A stretch of 64,000 nucleotides of DNA from Botryobacter ruber. Its GTDB lineage: Bacteria; Bacteroidota; Bacteroidia; Cytophagales; Hymenobacteraceae. Numbering within the stretch: position 1 is the stretch's first letter; each line of letters opens with the position of its first letter. Where the stretch lies: positions 124,001 to 188,000 of the forward strand of contig NZ_QCZK02000035.1 in the NCBI RefSeq assembly GCF_003347595.2, read 5' to 3'. Of the stretch, positions 35,825 through 45,900 are shown piece after piece. Both the position numbers and the translations under genes were made by a program. The notes beneath the pieces were generated by a model. That model did no database searches. It was given only the letters and a program-made list of their open reading frames with translations, and had not been told where the DNA came from.

Positions 35825-37216
35825 ATGAACCGCAGAAACCTCTTAAAAACCCTGGGCATCACGGTAGGTGCCACCATTATAAGCGGCGAAACGCTAGCCC
35901 AACTGGGCAAAAATGAATATGCCTACAGCTTGCCTCCAAACCCGTTGCATACCACCATGGCCAAACCTGTAACCGCGATCACGTTGGGTGCCGGCGGACG
36001 GGGCACGGTGTATGGCCGCTATGCCACCAGGTTTCCGCAGCAGCTAAAGATTGTAGGGGTGGCGGACCCCAACAGCTTCCGTAACGACAAGTACGCCAAA
36101 GACCATAAGATTACAGCGGGGAACCGTTTCGATACCTGGGAAGATGTTTTCAAACAACCCAAATTTGCAGATGCTGTTATTATTTCCACGCCCGACAACC
36201 TGCACTACGGTCCCTGCATGAAAGCCCTGGCGATGGGCTACGATGTGCTGCTGGAAAAACCGATTGCACCCACCGAGAAAGAGTGCCGCGAGATACTGGC
36301 GCTGGCTAAAAAGACCGGGCGTATTGTAGCCGTTTGCCACGTGCTGCGCTATGCGCCTTATTTTGTGAAGATGAAGGAACTGCTCTCGCAGGGAACCATC
36401 GGCGAGATTGTGAGCGTACAGCACCTGGAGCCCATCAACCACACGCATATGGCCCATTCCTACGTGCGCGGCAACTGGCATAATTCCAAGGAAAGTACTC
36501 CTATCATCCTGGGGAAATCCTGCCACGACCTCGATATTATCAAATGGCTGGTCGATAAGCCCAGCAGGCAGATTGTAGCCATGGGCGACCTGAAGTGGTT
36601 CCGCAAAGAAAATGCCCCGGAAGGAAGCACTGCCCGCTGTACCGACGGCTGTAAAGTGGAGCGGGAGTGCCCGTATTCCGCCATTAAGGAATATTACGAA
36701 CGGCGCAGTTTCCGGGTAAAGGTACTGGACTTGTCTCCTGATAAGTCGAAACACGATGCGGAGATAATGGAGAAACTGAATACCACCAACTACGGCCGGT
36801 GTGTTTACCGCATGGAGAACGACCAGCCCGACCATTACATCGCCAGCATTCGCTTCGCAGATAACATCACGGCCAGTTTCTCCATGGAGGCCTTTACCTC
36901 CTATGCCGGCCGCCGCACCCGCGTTATGGGCTCGATGGGCGACATGGTGGGCGACATGCAGGAACTGGTGGTCACCGACTTCCGCACCCGCAAATCGGTG
37001 ACGTTGGTGCCCAAAGCCGAGGACGTGGAAGAGTACAAAGACAGCGGCCACGGCGGCGGCGATTTCCTGCTGGTGCGCGATTTTGTGCAGGCCGTGGCGC
37101 AGCAGAATCCCAGGTTGCTCACTTCTACCATCGATGCCTCCATCGAGTCGCACCTCATGGGTTTTATGGCCGAAGAGAGCCGCAAGAATAACAAAGTGAT
37201 GGCCGTGAAAATGTAA
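35825..37216 (+). CDS. Gfo/Idh/MocA family oxidoreductase with Tat-type signal
   Basis: The 463-residue protein begins with a twin-arginine-type leader (MNRRNLLKTLGITVGATI). A Rossmann NAD(P)-binding domain follows (ITLGAGGRGTVYGRYA; EKP motif in VLLEKPIAPTEKE), then the alpha/beta substrate domain (HLEPINHTHMAHSYVRGNW, SCHDLDIIKWL). In the middle there is a cysteine cluster, ARCTDGCKVERECPYSA, that could bind a metal or form disulfides. Exported members of this family include GH109-type glycosidases that use NAD as a cofactor, so an N-acetylhexosaminidase or sugar-oxidising role is possible. Two sulfatases follow, but palindrome C separates them. Confidence 0.88.
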   Translation: MNRRNLLKTLGITVGATIISGETLAQLGKNEYAYSLPPNPLHTTMAKPVTAITLGAGGRGTVYGRYATRFPQQLKIVGVADPNSFRNDKYAKDHKITAGNRFDTWEDVFKQPKFADAVIISTPDNLHYGPCMKALAMGYDVLLEKPIAPTEKECREILALAKKTGRIVAVCHVLRYAPYFVKMKELLSQGTIGEIVSVQHLEPINHTHMAHSYVRGNWHNSKESTPIILGKSCHDLDIIKWLVDKPSRQIVAMGDLKWFRKENAPEGSTARCTDGCKVERECPYSAIKEYYERRSFRVKVLDLSPDKSKHDAEIMEKLNTTNYGRCVYRMENDQPDHYIASIRFADNITASFSMEAFTSYAGRRTRVMGSMGDMVGDMQELVVTDFRTRKSVTLVPKAEDVEEYKDSGHGGGDFLLVRDFVQAVAQQNPRLLTSTIDASIESHLMGFMAEESRKNNKVMAVKM

Positions 37217-37392
37217 TGTTACGCAAAAATAACAAGTTAAGAAAAAGTCCCCCTTTGAAGGGGGTAAGGGGGATGATGCACGGGCTGAAGGAAAAAATGT
37301 GAACTACAACCAGTACAGCAGTATTTTGTTCGCAGGTGTAAATCAACCCCAACCCCCTTCAAAGGGGGACAAAAAAACGTCTAGCGTAACAT
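37217..37392. repeat. Palindromic element C with short terminal inverted repeats
   Basis: The element abuts the stop codon of the oxidoreductase. ATGTTACGC (37217-37225) is mirrored by GCGTAACAT (37384-37392). Internally GTCCCCCTTTGAAGGGGG is mirrored by CCCCCTTCAAAGGGGGAC near the right end. Its left flank is nearly identical to that of element A at 13403, and the GGGGGACAAAAAA right end is shared with elements A and B. It has the shape of a small non-autonomous mobile element. Confidence 0.75.
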
Positions 37393-37410
37393 CTGTAAAA
37401 TGTAAATTAT

Positions 37411-38916
37411 ATGACAAAAAACCGGATAGTACCACTCCTTCTTTTCCTGGGAATAAACCTGCTGCTGCGCCAGTCGGCTTTTGCCCAGAAAGCTGCATCA
37501 TCAGACAAACCCAATATCGTACTGATCTTCGCCGATGACCTGGGCTTTATGGATGTAGGCTTTAACGGTGCTGATTATTACGAAACCCCTCATATCGATA
37601 AGCTGGCAAAGGAGGGAATGCGGTTTACAAACGCTTACGCCAGTGGTGCCAACTGTGCCCCCAGCCGTGCCTGTATGATCTCGGGGTTGTATAACCCAAG
37701 ACATGGTGTATTTGCTGTTGCCATCACGGCAAAAGGCCCTACAGAGGCAATGCGGCTGGCTCCGGTTCCAAATACAACTTATCTCAAGCCTGCTTTCTTT
37801 ACGATGGCCAAAGCCCTGAAAAGCGGAGGCTATACCACAGGTCAGTTCGGCAAATGGCATATCGGTGACGAAAGAACCAAAACGATGCCTGATAACCACG
37901 GTTTTGATATATTCAAGGAATCTGATGCCGACTGGAAAAACCGGAAAGTTAAGGCAACAGACGACCCCAAAGGCATTTTCGGAATCACACAGGCGGCCTG
38001 CGATTTTATTTCGGCAAACAAAAATAAACCCTTCTTTGCGTTTGTTTCGCACCATGCCGTTCATGGTCCGCACCAGGCAAGGCCGGAATCGCTCGAAAAA
38101 TTTAAGTCTAAAAAACCAGGGAAATATAATAAAGACCCGATGTATGCCGCCTGTATCTACGATTTTGATGCCAGCGTAGGGCAGCTGCTGGCGCACCTCA
38201 AAAAGGAAGGACTGGATAAAAACACGTTGGTAGTTTTTACATCCGATAATGGCGGCGCCCAGAATACCATCCAGGAACCCCTCAGGGGGAACAAAGGCTC
38301 CTTTTACGAAGGCGGCATCCGCGAACCTTTTATTGTCCGCTGGCCGGGCCATATAAAAGCAGGTGCTGTAAATGAAACCCCCATCACCAACATTGATTTT
38401 TACCCGACTTTTGTAGCTGCCGCTAACGTTAAACTCCCGGCCAATACCCAACTCGACGGCGAAAACCTGCTGCCGCTTTTTACCGGGCAGAAAACCTCCA
38501 CTACCCGCGATAAAATATTCTGGCATTTCCCGGGCTACCTGGACCGACCCGTTATCAGAGGCAGAAACAACGACTGGCGAACCCAGCCTGTTACCGTGAT
38601 GCGCAAGGGCGATTACAAGGTGATGCTGTACCACGAGGAATGGCAACTTGATGGCGGATGGGACAAACGCGCTACAAATAACGCGGTTGAGCTTTACAAC
38701 CTCAAAGCTGACCCGGGCGAGCACCACAACATAGCGGCTTCCAACCCAGCCAAACGCGACGAAATGCTGCAAGATCTGCAGGCCTGGATGAAAGCCACCA
38801 AAGCTCCCATGGCTACCATCAAGACCCCGCAGCAGGAGCGAGAGATGACACGGGCAACCGGGAGGGCAAATGGCAGAAAAGGTAATAAAGCAAGAGCTGC
38901 CGATGACGATGATTAA
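37411..38916 (+). CDS. Sulfatase, S1 family
   Basis: The 501-residue exported protein (signal to SAFAQ) has metal block NIVLIFADDLGFMDVGFNGA and formylglycine site NCAPSRACMISG (Cys82). QFGKWHIGDE, PFFAFVSHHAVHGPHQARP, NTLVVFTSDNGGAQ and GSFYEGGIREPFIVRWPG follow the standard order. The branch is that of bacterial polysaccharide sulfatases acting on galactose-type or similar sugars, but I cannot fix it. The C-terminus is charged and odd: Arg/Lys-rich GRANGRKGNKARA followed by four Asp. The start is 18 bases after palindrome C, so transcription from the operator at 35686 would have to read through that structure. Confidence 0.93.
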   Translation: MTKNRIVPLLLFLGINLLLRQSAFAQKAASSDKPNIVLIFADDLGFMDVGFNGADYYETPHIDKLAKEGMRFTNAYASGANCAPSRACMISGLYNPRHGVFAVAITAKGPTEAMRLAPVPNTTYLKPAFFTMAKALKSGGYTTGQFGKWHIGDERTKTMPDNHGFDIFKESDADWKNRKVKATDDPKGIFGITQAACDFISANKNKPFFAFVSHHAVHGPHQARPESLEKFKSKKPGKYNKDPMYAACIYDFDASVGQLLAHLKKEGLDKNTLVVFTSDNGGAQNTIQEPLRGNKGSFYEGGIREPFIVRWPGHIKAGAVNETPITNIDFYPTFVAAANVKLPANTQLDGENLLPLFTGQKTSTTRDKIFWHFPGYLDRPVIRGRNNDWRTQPVTVMRKGDYKVMLYHEEWQLDGGWDKRATNNAVELYNLKADPGEHHNIAASNPAKRDEMLQDLQAWMKATKAPMATIKTPQQEREMTRATGRANGRKGNKARAADDDD

Positions 38917-38953
38917 ACCAAAAAGCAACAACTTGATTTCATACACAACTAGC

Positions 38954-40498
38954 ATGAAAAGACTACTGTACCTGATGCTCCTGGCACTCCTGGTTTCCTG
39001 TTCCGGTCCGGGTAAGGAGAATGCCTATGTCGAAAATGTAAAAGGGAAAAAGCCCAACATCGTGGTTATTTATGTGGATGACTTAGGCTACGGCGACCTG
39101 GGCAGCTATGGCGCAAAAGGTGTGGAAACCCCCAACGTAGACCGCCTGGCCCGGGAGGGCGTGCGGTTTACCGATGCCCACAGCACCGCCGCCACCTGTA
39201 CGCCTTCGCGCTTTTCACTGCTCACGGGCAAACACGCATTCCGCAACGAGGCGGCTATTCTGCCCGGCGATGCCCCGCTGCTGATTCGTCCGGGTACGCC
39301 AACTATTGCAGGCATGCTGCAGAAAGCAGGCTATAAAACCGGTGTGGTGGGCAAATGGCACCTGGGCCTGGGCGATGGCTCTATCAACTGGAACGATTCC
39401 ATTGCGCCCGGTCCGAACGAAATTGGTTTCGATTACAGCTTCCTCATCCCCGCCACCGGCGACCGTGTGCCAACTGTTTACACGGAAAATCACCGCGTCG
39501 TGGGCCTGGACCCGAACGACCCGATACTGGTAAGTTATGCCGGGAAGGTAGGAAACGAGCCAACCGGCCTTTCGCATCCTGATCTCTTATCGATGAAAGC
39601 CGACACGCAGCACAGCCAGACCATCATCAACGGCGTGAGCCGCATTGGCTATATGGCGGGCGGTAAAGCAGCCCGCTGGAAAGACGAAGACTTTCCGGAT
39701 GTGCTCACGCAGAAGGCCCGCACCTTTATCAGCAAAAACAAAGACAATCCTTTCTTCCTGTACTTCTCCTTCCACGACATCCACGTGCCGCGCATCATCC
39801 ACCCGCGCTTCGCGGGCAAGAGCAGCATGGGTCCACGCGGCGACGCTATTGTGCAGATGGACTGGGTGACAGGCGAAATCATGAAGGCACTGGAAAAAGC
39901 GGGAGTTGCTGATAATACCCTCATCATCTTCACCAGCGACAATGGCCCGGTGCTGGATGATGGCTATGCCGACCAGGCCGTGGAACTGCTCGGCGACCAC
40001 GACCCCTTTGGCTCGTTCAGGGGAGGCAAATACAGTGCATATGAGGCAGGTACCAGGGTGCCCACCATTACTTACTGGCCAGGCGTTATAAAACCCGGGG
40101 TAAACAACGCACTGGTAAGCCAGATAGATTTGTTTGCTTCGCTGGCAGCCCTGGCAGGGCAGGAGTTGGAAGAAGGCGATGCTCCCGACAGCGAAAACAT
40201 GCTCCAGACCTGGCTCGGCCACTCCGGCAAAGGCCGCGAAACGCTCATAGAAGAAGCCTTTGTGCTGGCCCTGCGTGCCGGAGACTGGAAATACATTGCC
40301 CCGGGTTCCAGGGTGCCGGACTGGATGAAGAACAAGGACATTGATGGTGGCGTGATGTTAAAGCCGCAGTTGTTCAACCTGAAGCAGGACGTGCGGGAGG
40401 AGAAAAATGTAGCTGCCGCCAATCCGGAGAAGGTAAAAGAGATGCAGCGCATCCTGCAGGAAATTGTGGACAAAGGCGGTCGTGCCAAGGCGCTCTAG
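38954..40498 (+). CDS. Sulfatase lipoprotein, S1 family, GalNAc-6-sulfatase-like (S1_15 branch suspected)
   Basis: ATG 38954 is chosen over 38870 because it starts a lipoprotein signal (lipobox LLVSC, Cys16) and avoids overlap with the previous gene. The product is 514 residues. The metal block is NIVVIYVDDLGYGDLGSYGA and the formylglycine site TCTPSRFSLLTG (Cys82). The stretch GFDYSFLIPATGDRVPTVYT with ENHRVVGLDPNDPI, and RIGYMAGGKAARWKDE, strongly recall Bacteroides N-acetylgalactosamine-6-O-sulfatases such as BT3333. As a lipoprotein it is probably anchored in the outer membrane or periplasm, unlike the other sulfatases here. It starts 37 bases after the previous sulfatase stop. Confidence 0.94.
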   Translation: MKRLLYLMLLALLVSCSGPGKENAYVENVKGKKPNIVVIYVDDLGYGDLGSYGAKGVETPNVDRLAREGVRFTDAHSTAATCTPSRFSLLTGKHAFRNEAAILPGDAPLLIRPGTPTIAGMLQKAGYKTGVVGKWHLGLGDGSINWNDSIAPGPNEIGFDYSFLIPATGDRVPTVYTENHRVVGLDPNDPILVSYAGKVGNEPTGLSHPDLLSMKADTQHSQTIINGVSRIGYMAGGKAARWKDEDFPDVLTQKARTFISKNKDNPFFLYFSFHDIHVPRIIHPRFAGKSSMGPRGDAIVQMDWVTGEIMKALEKAGVADNTLIIFTSDNGPVLDDGYADQAVELLGDHDPFGSFRGGKYSAYEAGTRVPTITYWPGVIKPGVNNALVSQIDLFASLAALAGQELEEGDAPDSENMLQTWLGHSGKGRETLIEEAFVLALRAGDWKYIAPGSRVPDWMKNKDIDGGVMLKPQLFNLKQDVREEKNVAAANPEKVKEMQRILQEIVDKGGRAKAL

Positions 40499-40507
40499 GG
40501 TGCTGTG

Positions 40508-40540
40508 AGGAGCAGAGGGAGTGGTGGCAGGTGCAGTGGG
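40508..40540 (+). repeat. Interspersed intergenic motif copy
   Basis: Plus-strand copy (AGGGAGTGGTGGCAGGTGCA) beginning ten bases after the sulfatase stop codon. Confidence 0.6.
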
Positions 40541-40610
40541 TTTTTCAGTGTTACTGCGCTGTAATTATCCTGTTTAGCGGGAAAAAATCCTGCAATCCTG
40601 TCATAAATCT

Positions 40611-40664
40611 TGTTTTTATTTTGTTTGCACTAGCTATTCTGGCTAAGTGCAAACAAAATAAAAC
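40611..40664. terminator. Long hairpin between convergent genes, possible bidirectional terminator
   Basis: TTTTATTTTGTTTGCACT is mirrored by AGTGCAAACAAAATAAAA around a short centre (40632-40646), with an extra T in one arm. It overlaps the last codons of the minus-strand sigma factor gene. A T run does not follow the stem on either strand, so it may act only as an mRNA end structure. Confidence 0.45.
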
Positions 40665-41223
40665 AGGTAACCAGTTCTTTCAGAACCAGCCTGAGATGCT
40701 GCAACGCATGCGTTAGCTGGTTTTCTACGGTTCGCTTCGAAATACCCAGCCGGTCAGCTATTTCGTCGTTGGTTAAGTCCTCTTTCCGGCTTAAACAAAA
40801 TATCTCACGGCAACGTTTGGGCAGGTTTTCCAACGAATTTTCCAGTTGGCTTTCCAGCTCCGTATAACGCATTTCTTCCTCTCCGCTGTGGTGGGTGCTC
40901 TCCACCCTGACAGCATGCAGATCCTCAGAATAAAGCAGCGGAATTACCTTTGCCGACTGCATGTGCCGGTAAGTATGGTAGCGGGTAGCGGCCTTCAGGT
41001 AATGGGGGAATGAACTGATCTGCAGCTGACCCCGCTTTTGCCAGAGGTTTAGAAAAATGTCGTGCACAATTTCAGAACAGGCTTCCCTGTCTTTACAGTA
41101 AGCAAAAGCGGTGGTAAACAGCGTAGACCAGTAACGGTCAAACAGAACTGAAAATGAATGGGCATCATCCTGCCTGATAGCTTCCCATAAAGCAGCATCC
41201 GTTTTAGTAGATGACATACGCAC
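40630..41223 (-). CDS. ECF-type RNA polymerase sigma factor (FecI-like)
   Basis: The 197-residue protein (a start two codons later, at 41217, is equally possible) has sigma region 2 (FSVLFDRYWSTLFTTAFAYCKDREACSEIVHDIFLNLW; residues about 23-60) and region 4 with its helix-turn-helix (LPKRCREIFCLSRKEDLTNDEIADRLGISKRTVENQL; about 130-170). This is the family that pairs with FecR anti-sigma factors in Bacteroidota. It is divergent from the FecR gene at 41695, which precedes an STN-bearing SusC, so the expected signal path is receptor, FecR, sigma, activation of the SusCD genes. It is the only clear minus-strand gene in the window. Confidence 0.93.
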   Translation of the reverse strand: MRMSSTKTDAALWEAIRQDDAHSFSVLFDRYWSTLFTTAFAYCKDREACSEIVHDIFLNLWQKRGQLQISSFPHYLKAATRYHTYRHMQSAKVIPLLYSEDLHAVRVESTHHSGEEEMRYTELESQLENSLENLPKRCREIFCLSRKEDLTNDEIADRLGISKRTVENQLTHALQHLRLVLKELVTCFILFALSQNS

Positions 41224-41694
41224 TAGATATATATAGAGATTTTAATTGCCGTGCATGCGCTTTGTGTTTGCCGGATGATGCGAAGCGCTCAGAGTAATTA
41301 ATACAGCTGGTTTATACCAGGGAGTAATTAAGAATCTCAATATACTAATTAATGTTCGTGCGTAAAAGCTTTTTTGAATAATTTGCCCCGAATATATTAA
41401 AGGCGGGCACTGTGGCTTTGCCCCGTAATCATAGCCTGCTTCAGTAAAGCGACTCCCTGCAGTTCTGTATAATTTAGTGTCTGTTACCCCGCAACCACCA
41501 CATGCTGGAACCCTGGAAAAACCGCGAATTATCCCGGCCTCACAGATAATTCCGGTTTTCGTTTTTCTGCACCACGAGCCACCAAAGCCACTGCTCCAGG
41601 CTGTTCAGGTGTAAAATAAAAAAATCTGAAAAAAACATGTGTGTGCGCCTGCGCATATGTCTCTATAGCTGTAGAAAGCGCAGCAGCCATAGCA
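41224..41694. other. Divergent intergenic region between ECF sigma and FecR genes
   Basis: These 471 bases must hold the promoters of both divergent genes. A possible -7-like box TAATTTAG is at 41470-41477, but no clear ECF promoter can be assigned by eye. One minus-strand copy of the interspersed motif lies at 41565-41599. No coding potential is evident. Confidence 0.4.
41565..41599 (-). repeat. Interspersed intergenic motif copy
   Basis: Minus-strand copy (CTGCACCACGAGCCACCAAA on the plus strand), slightly expanded in the centre, between the divergent sigma and FecR genes. Confidence 0.5.
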
Positions 41695-42846
41695 ATGACC
41701 AGAGACGAATATATAAAGCTTTATGAGAAATATCTTTCGGGCAGGTGTACGCCCCGGGAAGAAGAACTGTTAAAAAACTGGCAGGACGAGTTTGAACTGA
41801 AAGACCAGGCCTGGGAAACCGAGGCGATGGGAGACCAGGATGAAACAAAACACTTGATTTACAGCAGGCTGAAAGATACAATTAATCAGCCTGAACGTGG
41901 CAAGGATGTTCAGCTCAGGAGCTGGTTTATAGCGGCATCGCTCGCTTTGCTGTTGCTTTCCGGGAGCGTTTATATGTTGTTAAACAAGCCGCCAGATGTG
42001 CAGGAGCAAATAGCCAATGCAGCGGAAAGTGCCGCTGAAGAGATTGCTCCCGGAACAAATAAAGCAATTCTGACATTGGCAGACGGCTCTGAAGTGGAGC
42101 TGGATAATACCCGGAAAGGTACCTTACCCGGTCAGGGGCCTGTCAGGATTGTTCTGCACGAAGGTCAGGTTGCTTATAAAGATGCTGCCGGCACAGGCAA
42201 CCAGGAAGAGCAATATAACAGGATTGCGACGCCCCGGGGCGGGCAGTACCAGGTAGTACTGGCAGATGGTACGAAAGTATGGCTGAATGCGGCTTCCTCC
42301 CTGCGGTTTCCGGCGGCGTTCAGGGGCTCTGTCAGGAAGGTAATGCTGACCGGTGAAGCCTATTTTGAAGTTGCAAAAAATAAAGACAAGCCATTTAAGG
42401 TAGCGGTGAACGGCATGGAGGTGGAAGTACTGGGTACCCATTTCAATATAATGGCCTACGAAAATGAAAAAGACCTGAAAACAACACTTCTGGAAGGAGC
42501 TGTAAAGGTGAGTACCACTGCAGAGAAGGTACTGCTGGAGCCGGGCCAGCGGGCTGTTTTAAACAAGGAAAAAGGAAACATACAGGTAGGGGCCGCTGAT
42601 GTGGAAGAAGCTATAGCCTGGAAAAACGGGTTGTTTACGTTCAATAACGAAGACATTAAAAGTATAATGCGGAAAGTTTCCAGGTGGTACGATGTAGATG
42701 TTACCTACCAGGGCGATATGGCGGGGAAAGATTTTGCCGGTACGGTTTCGCGCTCCGAAAATGTAACCGAAGTTCTGAGAATGTTAGAACTAACAGGGGC
42801 TGTACACTATAAAATTGAAGGAAGGAGGGTAACGGTTATGCCATAG
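41695..42846 (+). CDS. FecR-family anti-sigma factor
   Basis: ATG 41695 is preferred to 41641 because the protein then starts with the usual cytoplasmic anti-sigma segment (MTRDEYIKLYEKYLSGRCT). The product is 383 residues. One membrane helix follows (about 78-98; SWFIAASLALLLLSGSVYML). The periplasmic FecR domain has TPRGGQYQVVLADGTKVWLN, and RKVMLTGEAYFEVAKNKDKP. The end is a DUF4974 domain (FNNEDIKSIMRKVSRWYDVD). FecR holds the ECF sigma factor at the membrane until the outer-membrane receptor's STN domain signals substrate. Its partners flank it: the sigma factor at 40630-41223 and SusC 127 bases downstream. Confidence 0.93.
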   Translation: MTRDEYIKLYEKYLSGRCTPREEELLKNWQDEFELKDQAWETEAMGDQDETKHLIYSRLKDTINQPERGKDVQLRSWFIAASLALLLLSGSVYMLLNKPPDVQEQIANAAESAAEEIAPGTNKAILTLADGSEVELDNTRKGTLPGQGPVRIVLHEGQVAYKDAAGTGNQEEQYNRIATPRGGQYQVVLADGTKVWLNAASSLRFPAAFRGSVRKVMLTGEAYFEVAKNKDKPFKVAVNGMEVEVLGTHFNIMAYENEKDLKTTLLEGAVKVSTTAEKVLLEPGQRAVLNKEKGNIQVGAADVEEAIAWKNGLFTFNNEDIKSIMRKVSRWYDVDVTYQGDMAGKDFAGTVSRSENVTEVLRMLELTGAVHYKIEGRRVTVMP

Positions 42847-42973
42847 GTTCAGAAGCTTTTTCCGCTAAAAAGTACCAGGAACGTTGCCGCGCCCCTGGTA
42901 CATGTCAGATTCGTCATTGAAGAATAGCTGTTGATGTTATCCCTCACAATTTAAACCTAAACTACACAAATGT

Positions 42974-45900
42974 ATGAATTTTTATACGCACGCAATAAGC
43001 AAGTTGATAAACAGCTTTCCGGGCAAGCCGTTGGTTGTAACAAAGCTTACCCTAATCCTTAATATTGCGCTGTTACTGCAGGTAAGTGCAGCCAGTAATG
43101 CGCAGCGCATTACATTGTCAGAAAGGAACTCGCCGCTGGAGCAGGTATTAATCAAAATAAAGAAACAGAGTGGGTACAACTTCCTGTACAATATTCAGAT
43201 GCTGAAGGACGTAAAGCCGGTTAGTCTAACTCTTGAAAATGCTACCCTTCCGGAGGCGCTCGATAAATGTTTTTCCGGACAGCCCCTCACCTATGTGATC
43301 GAAAATAAAACCGTGATCATCAGGAGAATGCCGGTTGAACCGGAAGCAAAAACGCCTGTTAATGTTACCGGGCAGGTACAGGACGATAAAGGAGAGGGCT
43401 TGCCAGGTGTTAGTGTCAGGATAAAAGGAACCACAACAGGAACAACCACCGATCTGAATGGCAACTACTCCTTACAAGTAATAAATGAAAGCAGCATCCT
43501 GGTATTTTCATTTGTCGGATATACTGAGCAGGAAGTCCGGGTCGGCTCCAGGGCCAGGATAGATGTAAAAATGCATCCGGTATCGCAGAGCCTGGATGCA
43601 GTAGTTGTAGTAGGGTATGGAACCCAGAAAAAGTCGGAAGTGATTGGGTCTGTTTCTCAGGTAGGCGCCCGGGAAATCAACGACAGAACTACCCCCCAGC
43701 TGCAACAGGCACTTACAGGGCAGATGCCGGGCGTAACCGTTATTCAGCGTTCCGGTTTGCCGGGAGCGCCGGGCGGAAGCATCCAGATACGTGGAGTAGG
43801 TTCGTTCGGAGCAGGGGCAGCACCCCTGATTCTGGTAGACGGCATACCGGTGAACTCGATGAATGATATCGACCCGAATGATGTCGAGAACGTGTCTGTC
43901 CTGAAAGATGCATCATCTGCAGCCATATATGGATCGAGGGCAGCAAACGGTGTTATTCTCATTACTACTAAAACTGGGAAAAGCGAAAAGCTTAGTATTA
44001 CTTATAACGCTTATGCAGGCATTCAGCGGCCTACCAACTTTCCAAAGTTTGTTAATTCCTGGGAATATGCCACCCTGATGAATGAAGCTACCGGCGGTGG
44101 CGCAGGTGGTTATTTGGATGAAGAGATCCGGAAGTTTAAGGATGGCAGCGACCCGGATAATTACCCGAACATCAATTACATCGACGAAATTTTTAACGAT
44201 AACTCGCTGCAGACCGGCCATAATTTTACTGTTGCTAAAAAGAACGCAGGTTCAGAGTATTTACTGTCGATGGGCTATATGTACCAGAATGGTATTATCC
44301 CGGAAAACAATTTTAACCGGTACAACCTGCGCCTGAACCTGACGTCTGAACTTTCTTCTGCCTTAAAGCTTACAACCAGGCTCTCCAGCATACATGTAGT
44401 CGACCACCAGCCAAACAGCCCGGCCTCCGTATCGGCAGGCGAGAAAGGAACTCTGGGAATTATCGGTCAGGCGGTGCGGTTCCCGGCCATTTACCCGGCC
44501 AAACTAAGCAACGGAGATTATGGACTGGGGGCAGTGGGCAATGGTACGCCCATTTCGCTGCTTGAAAGCGACGGCTTCTATCAAAACAAAACAACCGACC
44601 TGAACGGTAATATGAGGCTGGACTGGGAGGTAGTGAAAGGACTGAAGCTTTCTGCAATTGCCGGCTACACACAAATGAACGGAAGGGAAGATAGTTTCCT
44701 GGCAACGCAACGGCTTAATGCCAATGTCTTTTTGGGCCCTTCTACCTTACATGTAGAGAACGCACATGCTACCTACAAAACGCTGCAGCAGTTAGCGGAA
44801 TACACCCGCGACGTTGGCAAACATACTGTCAGCCTGCTGGCAGGGCATTCTTACGAAGCTTATTTTAACGAGAACACAAGTGCATCCAGAATCGATTTTC
44901 CGAGCAACGTCATTACAGTACTGGATGCAGGCGCTGTGGACGGGCTGACCAACGGAGGCAGTGCCGGCGAATCGGCCCTTGACTCTTACTTTGGCAGGGT
45001 TAAATACAACTACGCCAATAAATATTTAGCAGAAGGCACCATGCGTTACGATGGCTCTTCCCGCTTCCCCAAACACCGCAAATACGCCTTTTTCCCGTCG
45101 GTGGCAGTTGGCTGGCGGATTCTGGAAGAGAAGTTTCTGCAGAACAGGCTTGATTTCCTGAACGAGCTAAAGCTGAAGGCGTCTTATGGCGTACTGGGTA
45201 ACCAGAATATTGGCAACTACCCGTACCAGGAGGTATTCAGCACCAACTAGAATTATGGCTTTGGCAACAGTGTAAATACAGGTGTTGCCAACACAACACT
45301 TGTAGACCCCAACATCCACTGGGAGTCTACCAGAACATATGATGTAGGTCTGGATGCCGGGCTTTGGAACGGGAAGTTGGGCTTTAGCGCCACCTACTAT
45401 AACCGCTACACCTACGATATCCTGGTTTCGCCAAACGCCAGTGTTTCTAACGTGTTGGGGTTTGGCATAGGCAGAACAAACTCCGGTTCGCTGGAAAACA
45501 GAGGGTGGGAATTTACACTTGATCACCGGAACAGTATCGGCAGTTTCAACTATTTTATGGCAGCCAATTTTTCTATCGTCAACAATGAAGTGCTGGATCT
45601 TGGCATAGCCAATATCGTTCAGCCAAATGGCATGGTAGGCAACGGTTCTAACCTGTTTGTTGGTTATCCTATCGGGCCTTACTATGGCTATATTTCAGAC
45701 GGCCTGTACGTGGATGCGGCAGATGTGGATAACTATACCAAAACCAGTAATCAGTCTGCCATTAATCCTTCTCCCAAGCCGGGAGATGTGAAATACAAAG
45801 ACATAAGCGGACCGGACGGTGTACCCGATGGTGTGGTTAACGCGGCTTATGATCGCACTATCATTGGCAGCACTATTCCTAAATACTCTTATGGCTTATC

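Noticed and set aside
41414..41477. Possible sixth operator upstream of the FecR gene
   Set aside because: A TAATTTAG box is present with a CCTGCTTCAGTAAAGC at the 35-bp distance, but the upstream half-site does not match and the second half-site match is weak.
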